Below are positions 1 through 8,288 of a stretch of DNA of 37,331 bases, one piece after another; the first letter of the stretch is position 1; each line of letters begins with the position of its first letter. The notes under the pieces are model-generated. The model did no database searches and was not told the origin of the DNA. It saw only the letters and a list, made by a program, of their open reading frames with translations. The DNA comes from Pseudomonadota bacterium. GTDB lineage: Bacteria > Pseudomonadota > Gammaproteobacteria > Burkholderiales > Burkholderiaceae_C. The DNA lies in contig JAGTRL010000006.1 of the NCBI GenBank assembly GCA_018261815.1, positions 1-37,331 on the forward strand, read 5' to 3'. The translations under genes were made by a program, and so were the position numbers.

Positions 1-715
1 CGCACTGCTGGGTGACCGGCCGGAGCAGCGCGTGCCGATGTCGCGGCTGCGTGCGCGCGTGGCCGAACGGCTGCTGCAGTCGCAGTCCAGCAATGCCATC
101 CTGACGACCTTCAACGAGGTCAACATGGCCCCGGTGATGGACATGCGCAAGCGCTTCCAGGAGCGCTTCGAGAAGGAGCACGGCGTCAAGATCGGCTTCA
201 TGAGCTTCTTCGTCAAGGCTGCGGTGGCAGCGCTGAAGAAGTTCCCGCTGCTCAACGCCAGCGTCGACGGCACCGACATCGTCTACCACGGCTACTTCGA
301 CATCGGCATCGCGGTGGGTTCGCCGCGCGGGCTGGTGGTGCCGATCCTGCGCAACGCCGACCAGATGAGCTTTGCCGACATCGAGAAGAAGATCGCCGAG
401 TTCGGCGCCAAGGCGCGCGACGGCAAGCTGTCGATGGAGGACCTGACCGGCGGCACCTTCTCGATCAGCAACGGTGGTGTCTTCGGCTCGATGCTCAGCA
501 CGCCGATCATCAACCCGCCGCAAAGCGCGATCCTCGGCGTGCATGCCACCAAGGAGCGCGCGGTGGTCGAGAACGGCCAGATCGTGATCCGCCCGATGAA
601 CTACCTGGCGATGAGCTACGACCACCGCATCATCGACGGACGCGAGGCTGTGCTTGGCCTGGTGACCATGAAGGAGGCGCTGGAAGACCCGGCGCGCCTG
701 TTGTTCGACATCTGA
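1..715 (+). CDS. sucB: Dihydrolipoyllysine-residue succinyltransferase (OGDH E2), 3' part
   Basis: E2 core subunit of the 2-oxoglutarate dehydrogenase complex; transfers the succinyl group from lipoamide to CoA in the TCA cycle. The gene is cut by the window edge. The frame is open from base 2 and shows the C-terminal 237 residues: the end of the subunit-binding linker and nearly all of the acyltransferase domain. The catalytic motif DHRIIDG lies at bases 620-640, with the active-site His codon at 623-625 and Asp at 635-637. The stretch [14 protein letters not shown] is typical of succinyl- rather than acetyl-transferring E2 enzymes. The lipoyl domain must lie upstream. A PspC-type gene follows after 25 bases and lpdA (E3) after that, as expected for an odh operon. 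The reading as odhB/sucB rather than pyruvate dehydrogenase E2 rests on this sequence style and is firm. Confidence 0.95.
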   Translation, partial: ALLGDRPEQRVPMSRLRARVAERLLQSQSSNAILTTFNEVNMAPVMDMRKRFQERFEKEHGVKIGFMSFFVKAAVAALKKFPLLNASVDGTDIVYHGYFDIGIAVGSPRGLVVPILRNADQMSFADIEKKIAEFGAKARDGKLSMEDLTGGTFSISNGGVFGSMLSTPIINPPQSAILGVHATKERAVVENGQIVIRPMNYLAMSYDHRIIDGREAVLGLVTMKEALEDPARLLFDI

Positions 716-740
716 TCCCTGCCTGCCCTGGGAGTCCGCC

Positions 741-1055
741 ATGAGCCTGGTCGACGAACTCGCCCGCCTGGAGGAGATGCGTGCCCGCGGCACGCTGTCC
801 GAAGACGAGTTCCAGCGCGCCAAGGCCCGGCTCATCGACACCCAGGCCGAGCCGTCCACGCCGGCCGCGGCAGCCATCAACCGGCTGCGCCGCAGCCGCA
901 GCGACAAGTGGCTGGGCGGCGTGTGCGCCGGGCTCGGCCAGGTGTCCGGCATCGAGCCGTGGATCTGGCGTCTGATGTTCGCGTTGCTCTTCATGTTCGG
1001 CGGCACCGGCCTGTTGGTCTACCTGCTGCTGTGGATCTTCGTGCCGCTCGACTGA
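741..1055 (+). CDS. SHOCT-like plus PspC-domain small membrane protein
   Basis: A 104-residue protein of unknown role. Residues 3-32 ([20 protein letters not shown]...) resemble the short SHOCT-type helical motif found at the ends of oligomeric membrane-associated proteins. Residues about 48-104 form a PspC domain with the [11 protein letters not shown] signature and a long hydrophobic segment at about 76-100. PspC of the phage shock response is an inner-membrane sensor; nothing else of a psp operon is seen here. A good ribosome binding site (GGGAG, about 731-735) precedes the ATG. It sits 25 bases after odhB and 22 bases before lpdA, so it is almost surely co-transcribed with the 2-oxoglutarate dehydrogenase genes. 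Any functional link to the complex is inference. Confidence 0.88.
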   Translation: MSLVDELARLEEMRARGTLSEDEFQRAKARLIDTQAEPSTPAAAAINRLRRSRSDKWLGGVCAGLGQVSGIEPWIWRLMFALLFMFGGTGLLVYLLLWIFVPLD

Positions 1056-1077
1056 GCGGCCTCACCCTGGAAAGACC

Positions 1078-2505
1078 ATGTCCAAGAACTTCGACGTCGT
1101 CGTCATCGGCGGCGGCCCCGGCGGCTACATCGCCGCCATCCGTGCCGCGCAACTGGGCCTCAACACCGCCTGCATCGACGAGTGGAAGAACGCTGCAGGC
1201 GGCCCGGCGCCGGGCGGCACCTGCACCAACGTCGGCTGCATCCCGAGCAAGGCGCTGCTGCAGTCGAGCGAGCACTTCGAGCACGCCGGCCATGCCTTTG
1301 CCGACCACGGCATCGGTCTGTCCAACCTGAGCATCGACGTGGCCAAGATGGTCGGCCGCAAGGACCAGGTGGTGAAGCAGAACAACGACGGCATCCTCTA
1401 CCTGTTCAAGAAGAACAAGGTCAGCTTCTTCCACGGCCGCGGCTCGTTCGCGAAGGCGGAAGGCGGCGGCTACCAGATCGCGGTGGCCGGCGACAAGCCG
1501 GAAACGCTGGTCGCGAAGCACGTGATCGTCGCCACCGGCTCCAACGCGCGCGCGCTGCCCGGTGCGGACTTCGACGAAGAACGCATCCTGTCCAACGACG
1601 GCGCGCTGCGTATCGGCGCCGTGCCCAAGACCCTGGGCGTGATCGGCTCCGGCGTCATCGGCCTGGAGATGGGCTCGGTGTGGCGGCGTCTGGGTGCGCA
1701 GGTGACGGTGCTCGAGGCGCTGCCGGTCTTCCTGGGCGCGGTCGACGAGCAGATTGCCAAGGAGGCGCACAAGGCCTTCACCAAGCAGGGCCTGAAGATC
1801 CAGCTCGGCGTCAAGATCGACAGCGTGAAGTCCGCCAAGAAGGGCGTGACGGTGGCCTACACCGACAGCGCCGGTGCCGCGCAGACACTCGACTGCGAAC
1901 GGCTGATTGTCTCCATCGGCCGCGTGCCCAACACCACCGGGCTGAACGCCGAAGCGGTGGGCCTGAAGCTCGACGAGCGCGGCTTCGTCGCGGTGGACGA
2001 CGATTGCCGCAGCAACCTGCCCAACGTGTGGGCAGTGGGTGACGTGGTGCGCGGCCCGATGCTGGCGCACAAGGCCGAAGAAGAGGGCGTGGCCGTGGCC
2101 GAACGCATCGCTGGCCAGCACGGGCACGTCAACTTCAATACCATCCCCTGGGTCATCTACACCAGCCCGGAGATCGCCTGGGTCGGCCAGACCGAACAGC
2201 AGCTCAAGGCCGAAGGCCGCGCCTACCGCGCCGGCACCTTTCCGTTCATGGCCAACGGCCGGGCAAGGGCGCTGGGCGACACCACCGGCATGGTCAAGAT
2301 GCTGGCCGATGCCGCCACCGATCAGATCCTGGGCGTGCACATCATCGGCCCGATGGCCAGCGAACTGATCGCCGAGGCCGTGGTGGCGATGGAATTCAAG
2401 GCCAGCAGCGAGGACATCGCGCGCATCTGCCATGCGCACCCGTCCTTGAGCGAAGCCACCAAGGAAGCGGCGCTGGCCGTGGACAAGCGCACGCTCAATT
2501 TCTGA
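1078..2505 (+). CDS. lpdA: Dihydrolipoyl dehydrogenase (E3)
   Basis: Flavoprotein of 475 residues that reoxidises dihydrolipoamide with NAD+ for the 2-oxoglutarate dehydrogenase complex. The FAD-binding [10 protein letters not shown] motif is at residues 11-20. The redox-active disulfide is C49-C54 in [15 protein letters not shown]. An NAD-binding glycine motif ([13 protein letters not shown]) lies near residue 190, and the C-terminal His-Glu dyad is H454/E459 in HAHPSLSE. Length and motif order are normal. A short insertion before the first cysteine ([10 protein letters not shown]) is seen in other betaproteobacterial E3 proteins as far as I recall. The ATG follows GGAAAG at about 1069-1074. 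zapE begins 14 bases downstream. Confidence 0.97.
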   Translation: MSKNFDVVVIGGGPGGYIAAIRAAQLGLNTACIDEWKNAAGGPAPGGTCTNVGCIPSKALLQSSEHFEHAGHAFADHGIGLSNLSIDVAKMVGRKDQVVKQNNDGILYLFKKNKVSFFHGRGSFAKAEGGGYQIAVAGDKPETLVAKHVIVATGSNARALPGADFDEERILSNDGALRIGAVPKTLGVIGSGVIGLEMGSVWRRLGAQVTVLEALPVFLGAVDEQIAKEAHKAFTKQGLKIQLGVKIDSVKSAKKGVTVAYTDSAGAAQTLDCERLIVSIGRVPNTTGLNAEAVGLKLDERGFVAVDDDCRSNLPNVWAVGDVVRGPMLAHKAEEEGVAVAERIAGQHGHVNFNTIPWVIYTSPEIAWVGQTEQQLKAEGRAYRAGTFPFMANGRARALGDTTGMVKMLADAATDQILGVHIIGPMASELIAEAVVAMEFKASSEDIARICHAHPSLSEATKEAALAVDKRTLNF

Positions 2506-2519
2506 TCGGCGCTAAGCCG

Positions 2520-3617
2520 ATGGGCGTGCGCGCGCTCTACCAACGCACGCTGGCAGAGCGTGGCTACAGCGCCGATGCCGCACAGCTGCGCGCCATCGAC
2601 GCGCTGGAGCGCTGCGAAAACGAATGGCTGGCCTACCTGCGCCGTCGCGGCAACGCACTGGCCAAGATGATCAACCGCCCGCCGATCCCGCGCGGTGTGT
2701 ACATGCACGGCGGGGTCGGTCGCGGCAAGAGCTTCCTGATGGACTGCTTCTACCAGTCCGTACCGCTGAAGCGCAAGACGCGCTTGCATTTCCACGAGTT
2801 CATGCGCGAGGTGCACCGCGAGTTGCACGAGTTGCGCGGCACCGCCAACCCACTCGACGAACTGGGCCGGCGCATTGCCCGGCGCTACCGGCTGATCTGC
2901 TTCGACGAGTTCCACATCGCCGACGTCACCGACGCGATGATCCTGCACCGGCTGCTGGACGCGCTGTTCGCCAACCGCGTGAGCATCGTCACCACTTCGA
3001 ACTTCCACCCTGACGCGCTGTACCCGAACGGACTGCACCGCGAGCGCATCCTGCCGGCGATCGAGCTGCTGAAACAGCATCTGGAGGTGCTGAACGTCGA
3101 CGCCGGCACAGACTACCGACAGCGCACGATGGACCAGGTCAAGGTCTATCACACGCCGTTGGGGCCGCAGGCCGATGCGCAGATGCTGGAGGCCTTCGTG
3201 CAACTGGCTGAGGTGCGCGACGAGGAGCCGCGGCTGAACATCGAGCAGCGCGAACTGAAGGCGCGGCGCCGCGCCGGTGGCGTGGTCTGGTTCGATTTTT
3301 CGCAGCTCTGCGGCGGGCCGCGCTCGCAGAACGACTACCTGGAACTGGCGTCGCGATTCCACACGATGCTGCTTTCCAATGTCCCGGCGATGTCGCCGCG
3401 CCTGGCCAGCGAGGCGCGTCGATTCACGTGGCTGGTGGATGTTCTTTACGACCGGCGGGTGAAACTGATCCTGTCGGCCGAGGTCGAACCCGAGTTGCTC
3501 TACACCGAAGGCCCGCTTTGCCACGAATTCCCGCGCACTGCCTCGCGCCTGCAGGAGATGCAGACTGCGGCCTACCTGTCGTTGACTCGGCGCGACGTGG
3601 ACACCGCGCTCACATGA
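2520..3617 (+). CDS. zapE: Cell division protein ZapE (AFG1-family ATPase)
   Basis: AAA+-like ATPase of 365 residues. In E. coli ZapE associates with the division ring and influences FtsZ filaments; the mitochondrial homologue AFG1/LACE1 is linked to respiratory-complex quality control. Walker A is GGVGRGKS at residues 64-71, and Walker B with the family motif is RLICFDEFHIADV around 124-136 (D129, E130). TTSNFHPD and the later FDFSQLCGGPRSQNDYLEL are also family hallmarks. Length is typical. It starts 14 bases after lpdA and its TGA overlaps the ATG of the next gene, so it is probably read from the odh operon transcript. No strong ribosome binding site is visible, which suggests translational coupling. 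Confidence 0.95.
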   Translation: MGVRALYQRTLAERGYSADAAQLRAIDALERCENEWLAYLRRRGNALAKMINRPPIPRGVYMHGGVGRGKSFLMDCFYQSVPLKRKTRLHFHEFMREVHRELHELRGTANPLDELGRRIARRYRLICFDEFHIADVTDAMILHRLLDALFANRVSIVTTSNFHPDALYPNGLHRERILPAIELLKQHLEVLNVDAGTDYRQRTMDQVKVYHTPLGPQADAQMLEAFVQLAEVRDEEPRLNIEQRELKARRRAGGVVWFDFSQLCGGPRSQNDYLELASRFHTMLLSNVPAMSPRLASEARRFTWLVDVLYDRRVKLILSAEVEPELLYTEGPLCHEFPRTASRLQEMQTAAYLSLTRRDVDTALT

Positions 3618-4246
3618 GCTGGCTGGGGCGTTGGCGTGCTGCCGGTCTCGGCCTGCTGCTGGGGTTGACCGCGGTCGTGGCCGTGCATGCGGCCGAGCCC
3701 GATGCCGCGGTGGCCGAGCGCAATCAGATCCAGGCCGAACGCGCAGCGGCCGAAGCCCGCTACAAGCAGGCCGAGGCCGAATGCAACCGGCGCTTCGCCG
3801 TCTCCGGCTGCATCGCCGAGGCCCAGGCGCAGCGCCGCGAGGCAATGTCCGGCCTGCGCATGCGCGAGATCGTGCTCGACGAGGCCCAGCGAAAGGCCGA
3901 TGCGGAAGAGAGCGCGCGGCGCATCGAGGCCAAGCGGGCCGAGGCTGCGAGCAAGCCGGCGCCGGTGCCGCGCGCGGCATCAGCGCCGCCAGCCGTACCG
4001 GCATCGGCCGCGGTCGGCCGTGCGAGCACCGAGCGCGCCCGCCGGCGGTCCAAGACCGCCGACGACGCCACGGCCGCCGTAGCGCGCGTGGCGGCACAGC
4101 AGCGCCGTGCCAGCGAGGCCGCGGCGCACCGGCTGGAAGTGGAGCAGCGCAATGCCGAACGCAGCGCGCGGGGCAAGAAGTCGACGCCGCTGCCGGTGCC
4201 GTCCGCCGCCAGCGTGGCCGCGGCGACCAGCGCTGCGGCGAAATAG
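3614..4246 (+). CDS. Secreted or periplasmic coiled-coil protein, unknown function
   Basis: I do not recognise a family. The protein has 210 residues. Residues 1-27 look like a cleavable signal peptide: a basic start, a hydrophobic core GLGLLLGLTAVVAVHA, then AEP. Residues about 33-112 are rich in Ala, Glu, Arg and Gln with heptad character, predicting a long coiled coil. It contains two cysteines, C57 and C66 (CNRRFAVSGC), which could form a disulfide after export. The C-terminal third is a low-complexity Ala/Pro/Arg/Ser tail. The ATG at 3614 overlaps the zapE TGA (ATGA), which fixes the start; a longer in-frame reading further upstream lies entirely inside zapE and is not used. It ends 7 bases from the convergent phosphatase gene. 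Confidence 0.8.
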   Translation: MSWLGRWRAAGLGLLLGLTAVVAVHAAEPDAAVAERNQIQAERAAAEARYKQAEAECNRRFAVSGCIAEAQAQRREAMSGLRMREIVLDEAQRKADAEESARRIEAKRAEAASKPAPVPRAASAPPAVPASAAVGRASTERARRRSKTADDATAAVARVAAQQRRASEAAAHRLEVEQRNAERSARGKKSTPLPVPSAASVAAATSAAAK

Positions 4247-4253
4247 CGCGGGC

Positions 4254-5021
4254 TCAGGCCAACGGGTCGACGCGCAGGATGGCCAGCGACAGGTTGTCAC
4301 CGCCGCCGCGGGCGCGTTGCCGCGCCTTGTTGACCATCATCTCGCTGGCCTCGCGCGGCGGCAGGGCGCTGAGGATCGCGCCCATCTCCTTGGGCGTGAA
4401 GTAGTGCCACAAGCCGTCGCTGCAGGCCAGCAGCGCATCGCCGAATTCGAGCCTTTCGACCAGCGAGACCGAGATCGGCGGGTCCTGATGCGTGCCCAGG
4501 CAGCCGGTCAGCAGGTTGCCCTGCGGGTGCGTCAGTGCCTCTTCCTCGCTGAGCCGGCCCTCGTCGATCAGCCGCTGCACGAAGGAATGGTCGGTGGTGC
4601 GCGTCACCATGTCCGGCCCGCGGAAGTGATACACGCGCGAATCGCCAGCATGGATGATGGCGCATTCCAACGTCGGATCCACGAGAAAGGCCGCCAGCGT
4701 GCTGTGCGGCTCTTCCTCGGACGTGATGGCCGTCAGCTTGATCATCAGGTGCGACTCCATCACCACCTGGCGCAGCGTGGCGGCGGCATCGTCCTTCGAC
4801 GGCACGTAGCGCTCGAAGATCTGCCGCGCCGTCAGCATCACCTGGTCGGCGGCCTTGCGCCCGCCGCTCTTGCCGCCCATGCCGTCGGCGACGATACCCA
4901 GCGCACAACCCGGCACCCGGTCGTGGGCCATGATCTCGACCTGGTCCTGCTGGTAGGCACGGTCGCCCCGGTGCAAGCCGGTGGCCGCAGAGATCCGGAA
5001 CGCCTGTTCTGGTGCATTCAT
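4254..5021 (-). CDS. PP2C-family serine/threonine protein phosphatase
   Basis: Metal-dependent protein phosphatase of 255 residues, about the size of a lone bacterial PP2C (Stp/PppA) domain. Metal-binding motifs in order: D26 in GDRAYQQD, D46-G47 in GIVADGMGG, ACSDGLWHY near residue 195, and the final GGDNLSLAIL (D242). No transmembrane or extra regulatory domain is seen. The ATG at 5021 (MNAPEQ) is chosen because the family fold begins a few residues later; a longer in-frame start would run into the divergent ydcH-like gene. No cognate Ser/Thr kinase or FHA protein is visible nearby, so its substrate is unknown. It is convergent with the secreted coiled-coil gene. Confidence 0.92.
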   Translation of the reverse strand: MNAPEQAFRISAATGLHRGDRAYQQDQVEIMAHDRVPGCALGIVADGMGGKSGGRKAADQVMLTARQIFERYVPSKDDAAATLRQVVMESHLMIKLTAITSEEEPHSTLAAFLVDPTLECAIIHAGDSRVYHFRGPDMVTRTTDHSFVQRLIDEGRLSEEEALTHPQGNLLTGCLGTHQDPPISVSLVERLEFGDALLACSDGLWHYFTPKEMGAILSALPPREASEMMVNKARQRARGGGDNLSLAILRVDPLA

Positions 5022-5028
5022 GGCTGCG

Positions 5029-5036
5029 AATATAAA
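5029..5036. promoter_or_regulatory. Candidate overlapping divergent -10 elements
   Basis: The 24-base gap between the divergent phosphatase and ydcH-like starts has one AT-rich island. It reads TATAAA (5031-5036) on the plus strand and TATATT (5029-5034) on the minus strand. Either would place a transcription start within a few bases of the adjacent ATG, implying leaderless or nearly leaderless mRNAs. No good -35 element is visible for either direction. Confidence 0.3.
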
Positions 5037-5045
5037 CTCGCGGGC

Positions 5046-5267
5046 ATGGCCGAAAGTCTGCAAATCAATGACAACTTGCACTCGGTGCAGCGGCAATTGA
5101 TCGAACTTCGCATGGAACATGCGGATATGGACGACATGATCGACCGCCTGGCACTGAGCCTGCCGCACGATGACTTGGCGTTGCGGCGCCTGAAGAAGCG
5201 ACGCCTGATGCTGCGCGACCAGATCTCGCGCCTTGAAGTGGAGCTCGATCCTCCGACCCCGGCTTGA
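5046..5267 (+). CDS. YdcH/DUF465 family small protein
   Basis: A 73-residue, charged, helical protein. It carries the family pattern: an EHxxMDxxIxxL-like helix (RMEHADMDDMIDRLAL, residues about 22-37), then a second helix with LKKRRLMLRDQISRLE (about 48-63). The family usually forms a short antiparallel hairpin of coiled coil; its function is not established. It is distinct from SlyX, which has a different helix pattern. The ATG at 5046 gives the usual family length. Its TGA overlaps the TTG start of the helicase gene (TTGA), so translation of the two is probably coupled. Confidence 0.8.
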   Translation: MAESLQINDNLHSVQRQLIELRMEHADMDDMIDRLALSLPHDDLALRRLKKRRLMLRDQISRLEVELDPPTPA

Positions 5268-7276
5268 GCACGCCCGCAGCAGGCCCGTCGGGCGCGTCGT
5301 GTGCCGTGGAGGGCAGCCTGGCGCAGGACGTGGCGCTGGCCTTCTCCAGCCAGGGGCCGCTGATACGCAGCGACCCTTCGCTGGCGCAGCGCGAGGTACA
5401 ACTGCGCCTGGCCGAGCAGGTGGCGCTGGCCATCGAACAGCGCAGCGCGCTGGTGGCGGAGGCCGGCACCGGAGTCGGCAAGACCTTCGCGTACCTGGTG
5501 CCGCTGCTGCTGTCGGGCCGGCGCGCCTTGGTCAGCACCGCCACCAAGAGCCTGCAGGACCAACTGTTCCTGCGCGACCTGCCTCGCCTGTGCGACGCGC
5601 TGGGCGTGCCGGTGACGCTGGCGCTGCTGAAGGGGCGCTCCAGCTACCTGTGCCTGCAGCGCCTGCAGGTCGCACGGCAGGGCGCCGAACTGCCCGACCG
5701 CTGGGCGCTGCGCGCATTGGCCCGCGTCGAGGCCTGGGCCCAGTCCACGCGCAGTGGCGACCTGGCCGAGATCGAGGGCCTGGACGAGCGCTCTCCGGTG
5801 ATCCCGCTGGTGACCTCGACCCGCGAAAACTGCCTGGGCAGCGAATGCCCGCAGTACAAGGCCTGCCATGTGATGCAGGCGCGGCGCGAAGCCATGGCCG
5901 CCGACGTGGTGGTGGTGAACCACCACCTGTTCTTTGCCGACATGGCCCTGCGCGACAGCGGCGTGGCCGAACTGCTGCCCACGGTGGATGCGGCGGTCTT
6001 CGACGAGGCGCACCAACTGGTCGAGGCCGGCGTGCAGTTCCTGGGCACCACACTCGGCACGGCGCAGCTGATCGACTTTGCCCGTGACTTGCTGGTCATC
6101 GGGCTGCAACAGGCGCGCGGCCTGCGCGACTGGAACCTGCTGGCTGGCACGTTGGAACAGGCGGCGCGGCAGTTGCGCCTGCTGTGCGCCGGGCCGTTGC
6201 GCGAGCTGCGTGGCGTGATCAAGCTGCGCTGGGACGAGCGCGCATCGTCCGACGAGTGGGCGAGCGGCTTGCAGCTCGTGGCCGACGCCGCGAAGGCGGT
6301 GGCCGACGCGCTGGCCGAGCTCACCGCCATCGGCCCGGACTTCGACAGGCTGGAACAGCGCGCCCTGACGGTCGCTGAGTTGGCGGCGCTGTTCGTGCAA
6401 CCGGCGGGTGCCGACCAGGTGCGCTGGATCGACGTGTCGCCGCAGCAGGCGCGGCTGGTCGAGTCGCCGCTGGACATCCGCGAGATGCTGAGCGAGCAGC
6501 GACGCGCTACGCCGAAGGCCTGGATCTTCACCTCGGCCACGCTGGGCGACGATGACAAGCTCAGCTGGTTCACCTCGGCCACCGGATTGGAGGATGCGGT
6601 GACGCTGCGCGTCGGCAGCCCCTTCGACTATGCCGCCCACGCCCGCTTCTGGGTGCCAGCGCGCTTCCCCAGGCCCAACGACAGTGCGCACCCGGCGGCC
6701 GTCGGTGCGCTGGCGGCGCGGTGTGCGCAGGCGCTGCGGGGCCGCACCTTCGTGCTGACCACCACGCTGCGCGTGCTGCCGTTGATTGCCGAGGCGCTGC
6801 GCCAGGCGCTGGCGCAGGACGGCGTCGCGATGGAGGTGCTGGTGCAGGGCAGCCAGCCCAAGCGTGCGCTGCTGCAGCGCTTCGGCAGCGGACGCGACTG
6901 CGTGCTGGTCGGCTCGCAGAGCTTCTGGGAAGGCATCGACGTGCCCGGCGATGCGCTGCAGTGTGTGCTGATCGACAAGCTGCCCTTTCCGCCGCCGAAC
7001 GACCCGCTGGTGCAGGCCCGGGTGAAGAAGATCGAAGCGCGCGGCGGCAATGCCTTCGCCGAGTACTTCGTGGCCGAGGCGGCGGTGTCGCTGAAGCAGG
7101 GTGCCGGGCGCCTGATCCGCAGCGAAACCGACCGCGGCCTGCTGGTGGTGTGCGACCCGCGGCTGCGCCAGATGAACTACGGCGCACGGTTGCGCGCCGC
7201 ATTGCCACCGATGGCCGAGTTGTTCGACGAGGCGCAGGTGTTCGAGTGGCTCGCGGCCCTGGCCGCCGAGCACTGA
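5264..7276 (+). CDS. ATP-dependent DNA helicase, DinG/YoaA (XPD-like, Fe-S) family
   Basis: Superfamily 2 helicase of 670 residues. Walker A is AEAGTGVGKT (65-74, K73). Four cysteines, C130, C190, C195 and C201 (in RSSYLC and NCLGSECPQYKAC), match the spacing of the 4Fe-4S cluster of DinG/XPD enzymes. The DEAH box is VFDEAH (245-250). C-terminal motifs VGSQSFWEGIDVPG and QGAGRLIRSETDRG complete the helicase core. Length fits YoaA-type proteins, which act in DNA damage tolerance. The start is TTG at 5264, overlapping the previous stop; no nearby ATG gives the full N-terminus. Whether it is the dinG or yoaA orthologue cannot be settled by eye. Confidence 0.93.
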   Translation: MSTPAAGPSGASCAVEGSLAQDVALAFSSQGPLIRSDPSLAQREVQLRLAEQVALAIEQRSALVAEAGTGVGKTFAYLVPLLLSGRRALVSTATKSLQDQLFLRDLPRLCDALGVPVTLALLKGRSSYLCLQRLQVARQGAELPDRWALRALARVEAWAQSTRSGDLAEIEGLDERSPVIPLVTSTRENCLGSECPQYKACHVMQARREAMAADVVVVNHHLFFADMALRDSGVAELLPTVDAAVFDEAHQLVEAGVQFLGTTLGTAQLIDFARDLLVIGLQQARGLRDWNLLAGTLEQAARQLRLLCAGPLRELRGVIKLRWDERASSDEWASGLQLVADAAKAVADALAELTAIGPDFDRLEQRALTVAELAALFVQPAGADQVRWIDVSPQQARLVESPLDIREMLSEQRRATPKAWIFTSATLGDDDKLSWFTSATGLEDAVTLRVGSPFDYAAHARFWVPARFPRPNDSAHPAAVGALAARCAQALRGRTFVLTTTLRVLPLIAEALRQALAQDGVAMEVLVQGSQPKRALLQRFGSGRDCVLVGSQSFWEGIDVPGDALQCVLIDKLPFPPPNDPLVQARVKKIEARGGNAFAEYFVAEAAVSLKQGAGRLIRSETDRGLLVVCDPRLRQMNYGARLRAALPPMAELFDEAQVFEWLAALAAEH

Positions 7277-7288
7277 ATGGGGGCGATC

Positions 7289-7349
7289 GGTCGCGCCTTT
7301 GTGCGGCCGCTCGCCACACGAAGGCCCTGACCCTCTCTGTGGCCAGGGC
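7289..7349. terminator. Hairpins between convergent helicase and bamD genes
   Basis: The 99-base convergent gap contains two imperfect hairpins. One pairs 7289-7296 with 7301-7308 (8 bp including two G-U pairs, loop CTTT). The other pairs GCCCTG at 7324-7329 with CAGGGC at 7344-7349, extended by an inner CC/GG pair after one mismatch. Neither has a clear U-tract on either strand, so intrinsic termination is only a suggestion; they may act with Rho or as 3'-end stabilisers. Confidence 0.35.
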
Positions 7350-7375
7350 TGAGCGCGCCGTTCAGGCGCCGGGCC

Positions 7376-8224
7376 TCAGTTCCAGATGTGCCACCAAGCC
7401 TTGCCGGAGCGGCGCAGGCCTTCGCTGGGCAGCTTGCTGTTCGGGAAGTTCTGCACGAACACGCGGTTGGCATCGTCGCGCAGCGTCTCCAGGCCGAGCC
7501 GGTCGTAGCTCTGCACCATGATGTACAGGGCCTCCTCGGTGGCCGGTGCGCCCTCGAAATCGACCACCGCCTGCTGTGCCCGGTTCACGGCCGCGACAAA
7601 GGCACCGCGGCGGAAGTAGTAGCGCGCGACATAGAGCTCGTATTCGGCCAGCGTGTTCAGGATGTAGTCCATGCGCACGCGCGCGTCTTCCGAATAGGGC
7701 GACTGAGGAAACTGGGTAACCAGCTGCTTGAAGGCCTGGTACGAATCGCGCGAGGCGCGCGAGTCGCGCTCGGCCAGGTCCTGTCCGGCCAGGCTGCCCA
7801 TGACGCCGATGTCGTCGTTGAAGTTGATCACGCCGCGCAAGTACAGCGCATAGTCCAACGCCGGGCTCGAGGGGTTTAGCTTGATGTAGCGCTCGATCGC
7901 CGCCAGCGCTTGCGCGCGTTCGCCACTGCGCCAGTAGGCATAGGCCAAGTCGAGTTGCGCCTGCTGCGCCAGCAGGGTTCCGGCGGCGCGGCCTTCGACA
8001 CGCTCCAGCGTCTTGATGGCAGCATCCCAGGCACCGGAAGCCATGTCCGACTTGGCGTCTGCATACAATTGTTCGACACCTGGTGGCAGAGCCGACGAAC
8101 CGGCCGGCTGCCCCGGCGGGCCCGGTGGCTGCGTCGGCTTGGAACTGCAGCCCGCCAGCGCCAGACATAGCAGTAGCAAGCCGGCCGCAGTCGAGCGCCA
8201 AACATGGAGAACGGTCATTGACAT
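7376..8224 (-). CDS. bamD: Outer membrane assembly lipoprotein BamD
   Basis: Essential TPR lipoprotein of the BAM complex that folds beta-barrel proteins into the outer membrane. It has 282 residues, with a signal peptide (GLLLLCLALAGC) and lipobox LAGC at 23-26, so C26 is the predicted lipidated residue. TPR-like helices follow, with motifs such as YADAKSDMASG, DLAYAYWRSGER and PQSPYSEDARVRMDYI, the last being a strong BamD hallmark. A second ATG two codons downstream (8218) is an equally possible start. It diverges from rluD, the same arrangement known from many betaproteobacteria and E. coli. A consensus -10 (TATAAT) lies upstream at 8272-8277. Confidence 0.96.
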   Translation of the reverse strand: MSMTVLHVWRSTAAGLLLLCLALAGCSSKPTQPPGPPGQPAGSSALPPGVEQLYADAKSDMASGAWDAAIKTLERVEGRAAGTLLAQQAQLDLAYAYWRSGERAQALAAIERYIKLNPSSPALDYALYLRGVINFNDDIGVMGSLAGQDLAERDSRASRDSYQAFKQLVTQFPQSPYSEDARVRMDYILNTLAEYELYVARYYFRRGAFVAAVNRAQQAVVDFEGAPATEEALYIMVQSYDRLGLETLRDDANRVFVQNFPNSKLPSEGLRRSGKAWWHIWN

Positions 8225-8271
8225 GGTGGCACCGGCGGCGCCCGCTGCGGCAGGGGGTGATGACGGCGCGG

Positions 8272-8277
8272 ATTATA
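8272..8277 (-). promoter_or_regulatory. bamD -10 element
   Basis: Reading on the minus strand, 8277-8272 is TATAAT, a perfect sigma-70 -10 box, in an otherwise GC-rich sequence and 47 bases upstream of the bamD ATG. No convincing -35 is seen about 17 bases further up. The last base is shared with the likely ribosome binding site of the divergent rluD gene. Confidence 0.6.
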
Positions 8278-8288
8278 GGGAGCCGCCT

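Noticed and set aside
991-2439. Minus-strand open frame of 482 codons opposite lpdA
   Set aside because: His/Asp/Ala/Val-rich composition typical of the antisense phase of a high-GC gene; lpdA on the plus strand is unambiguous.
5018-7273. Minus-strand open frame of 751 codons opposite the helicase gene
   Set aside because: Shadow frame; the plus strand encodes Walker A, Fe-S cysteines and a DEAH box in the right order.
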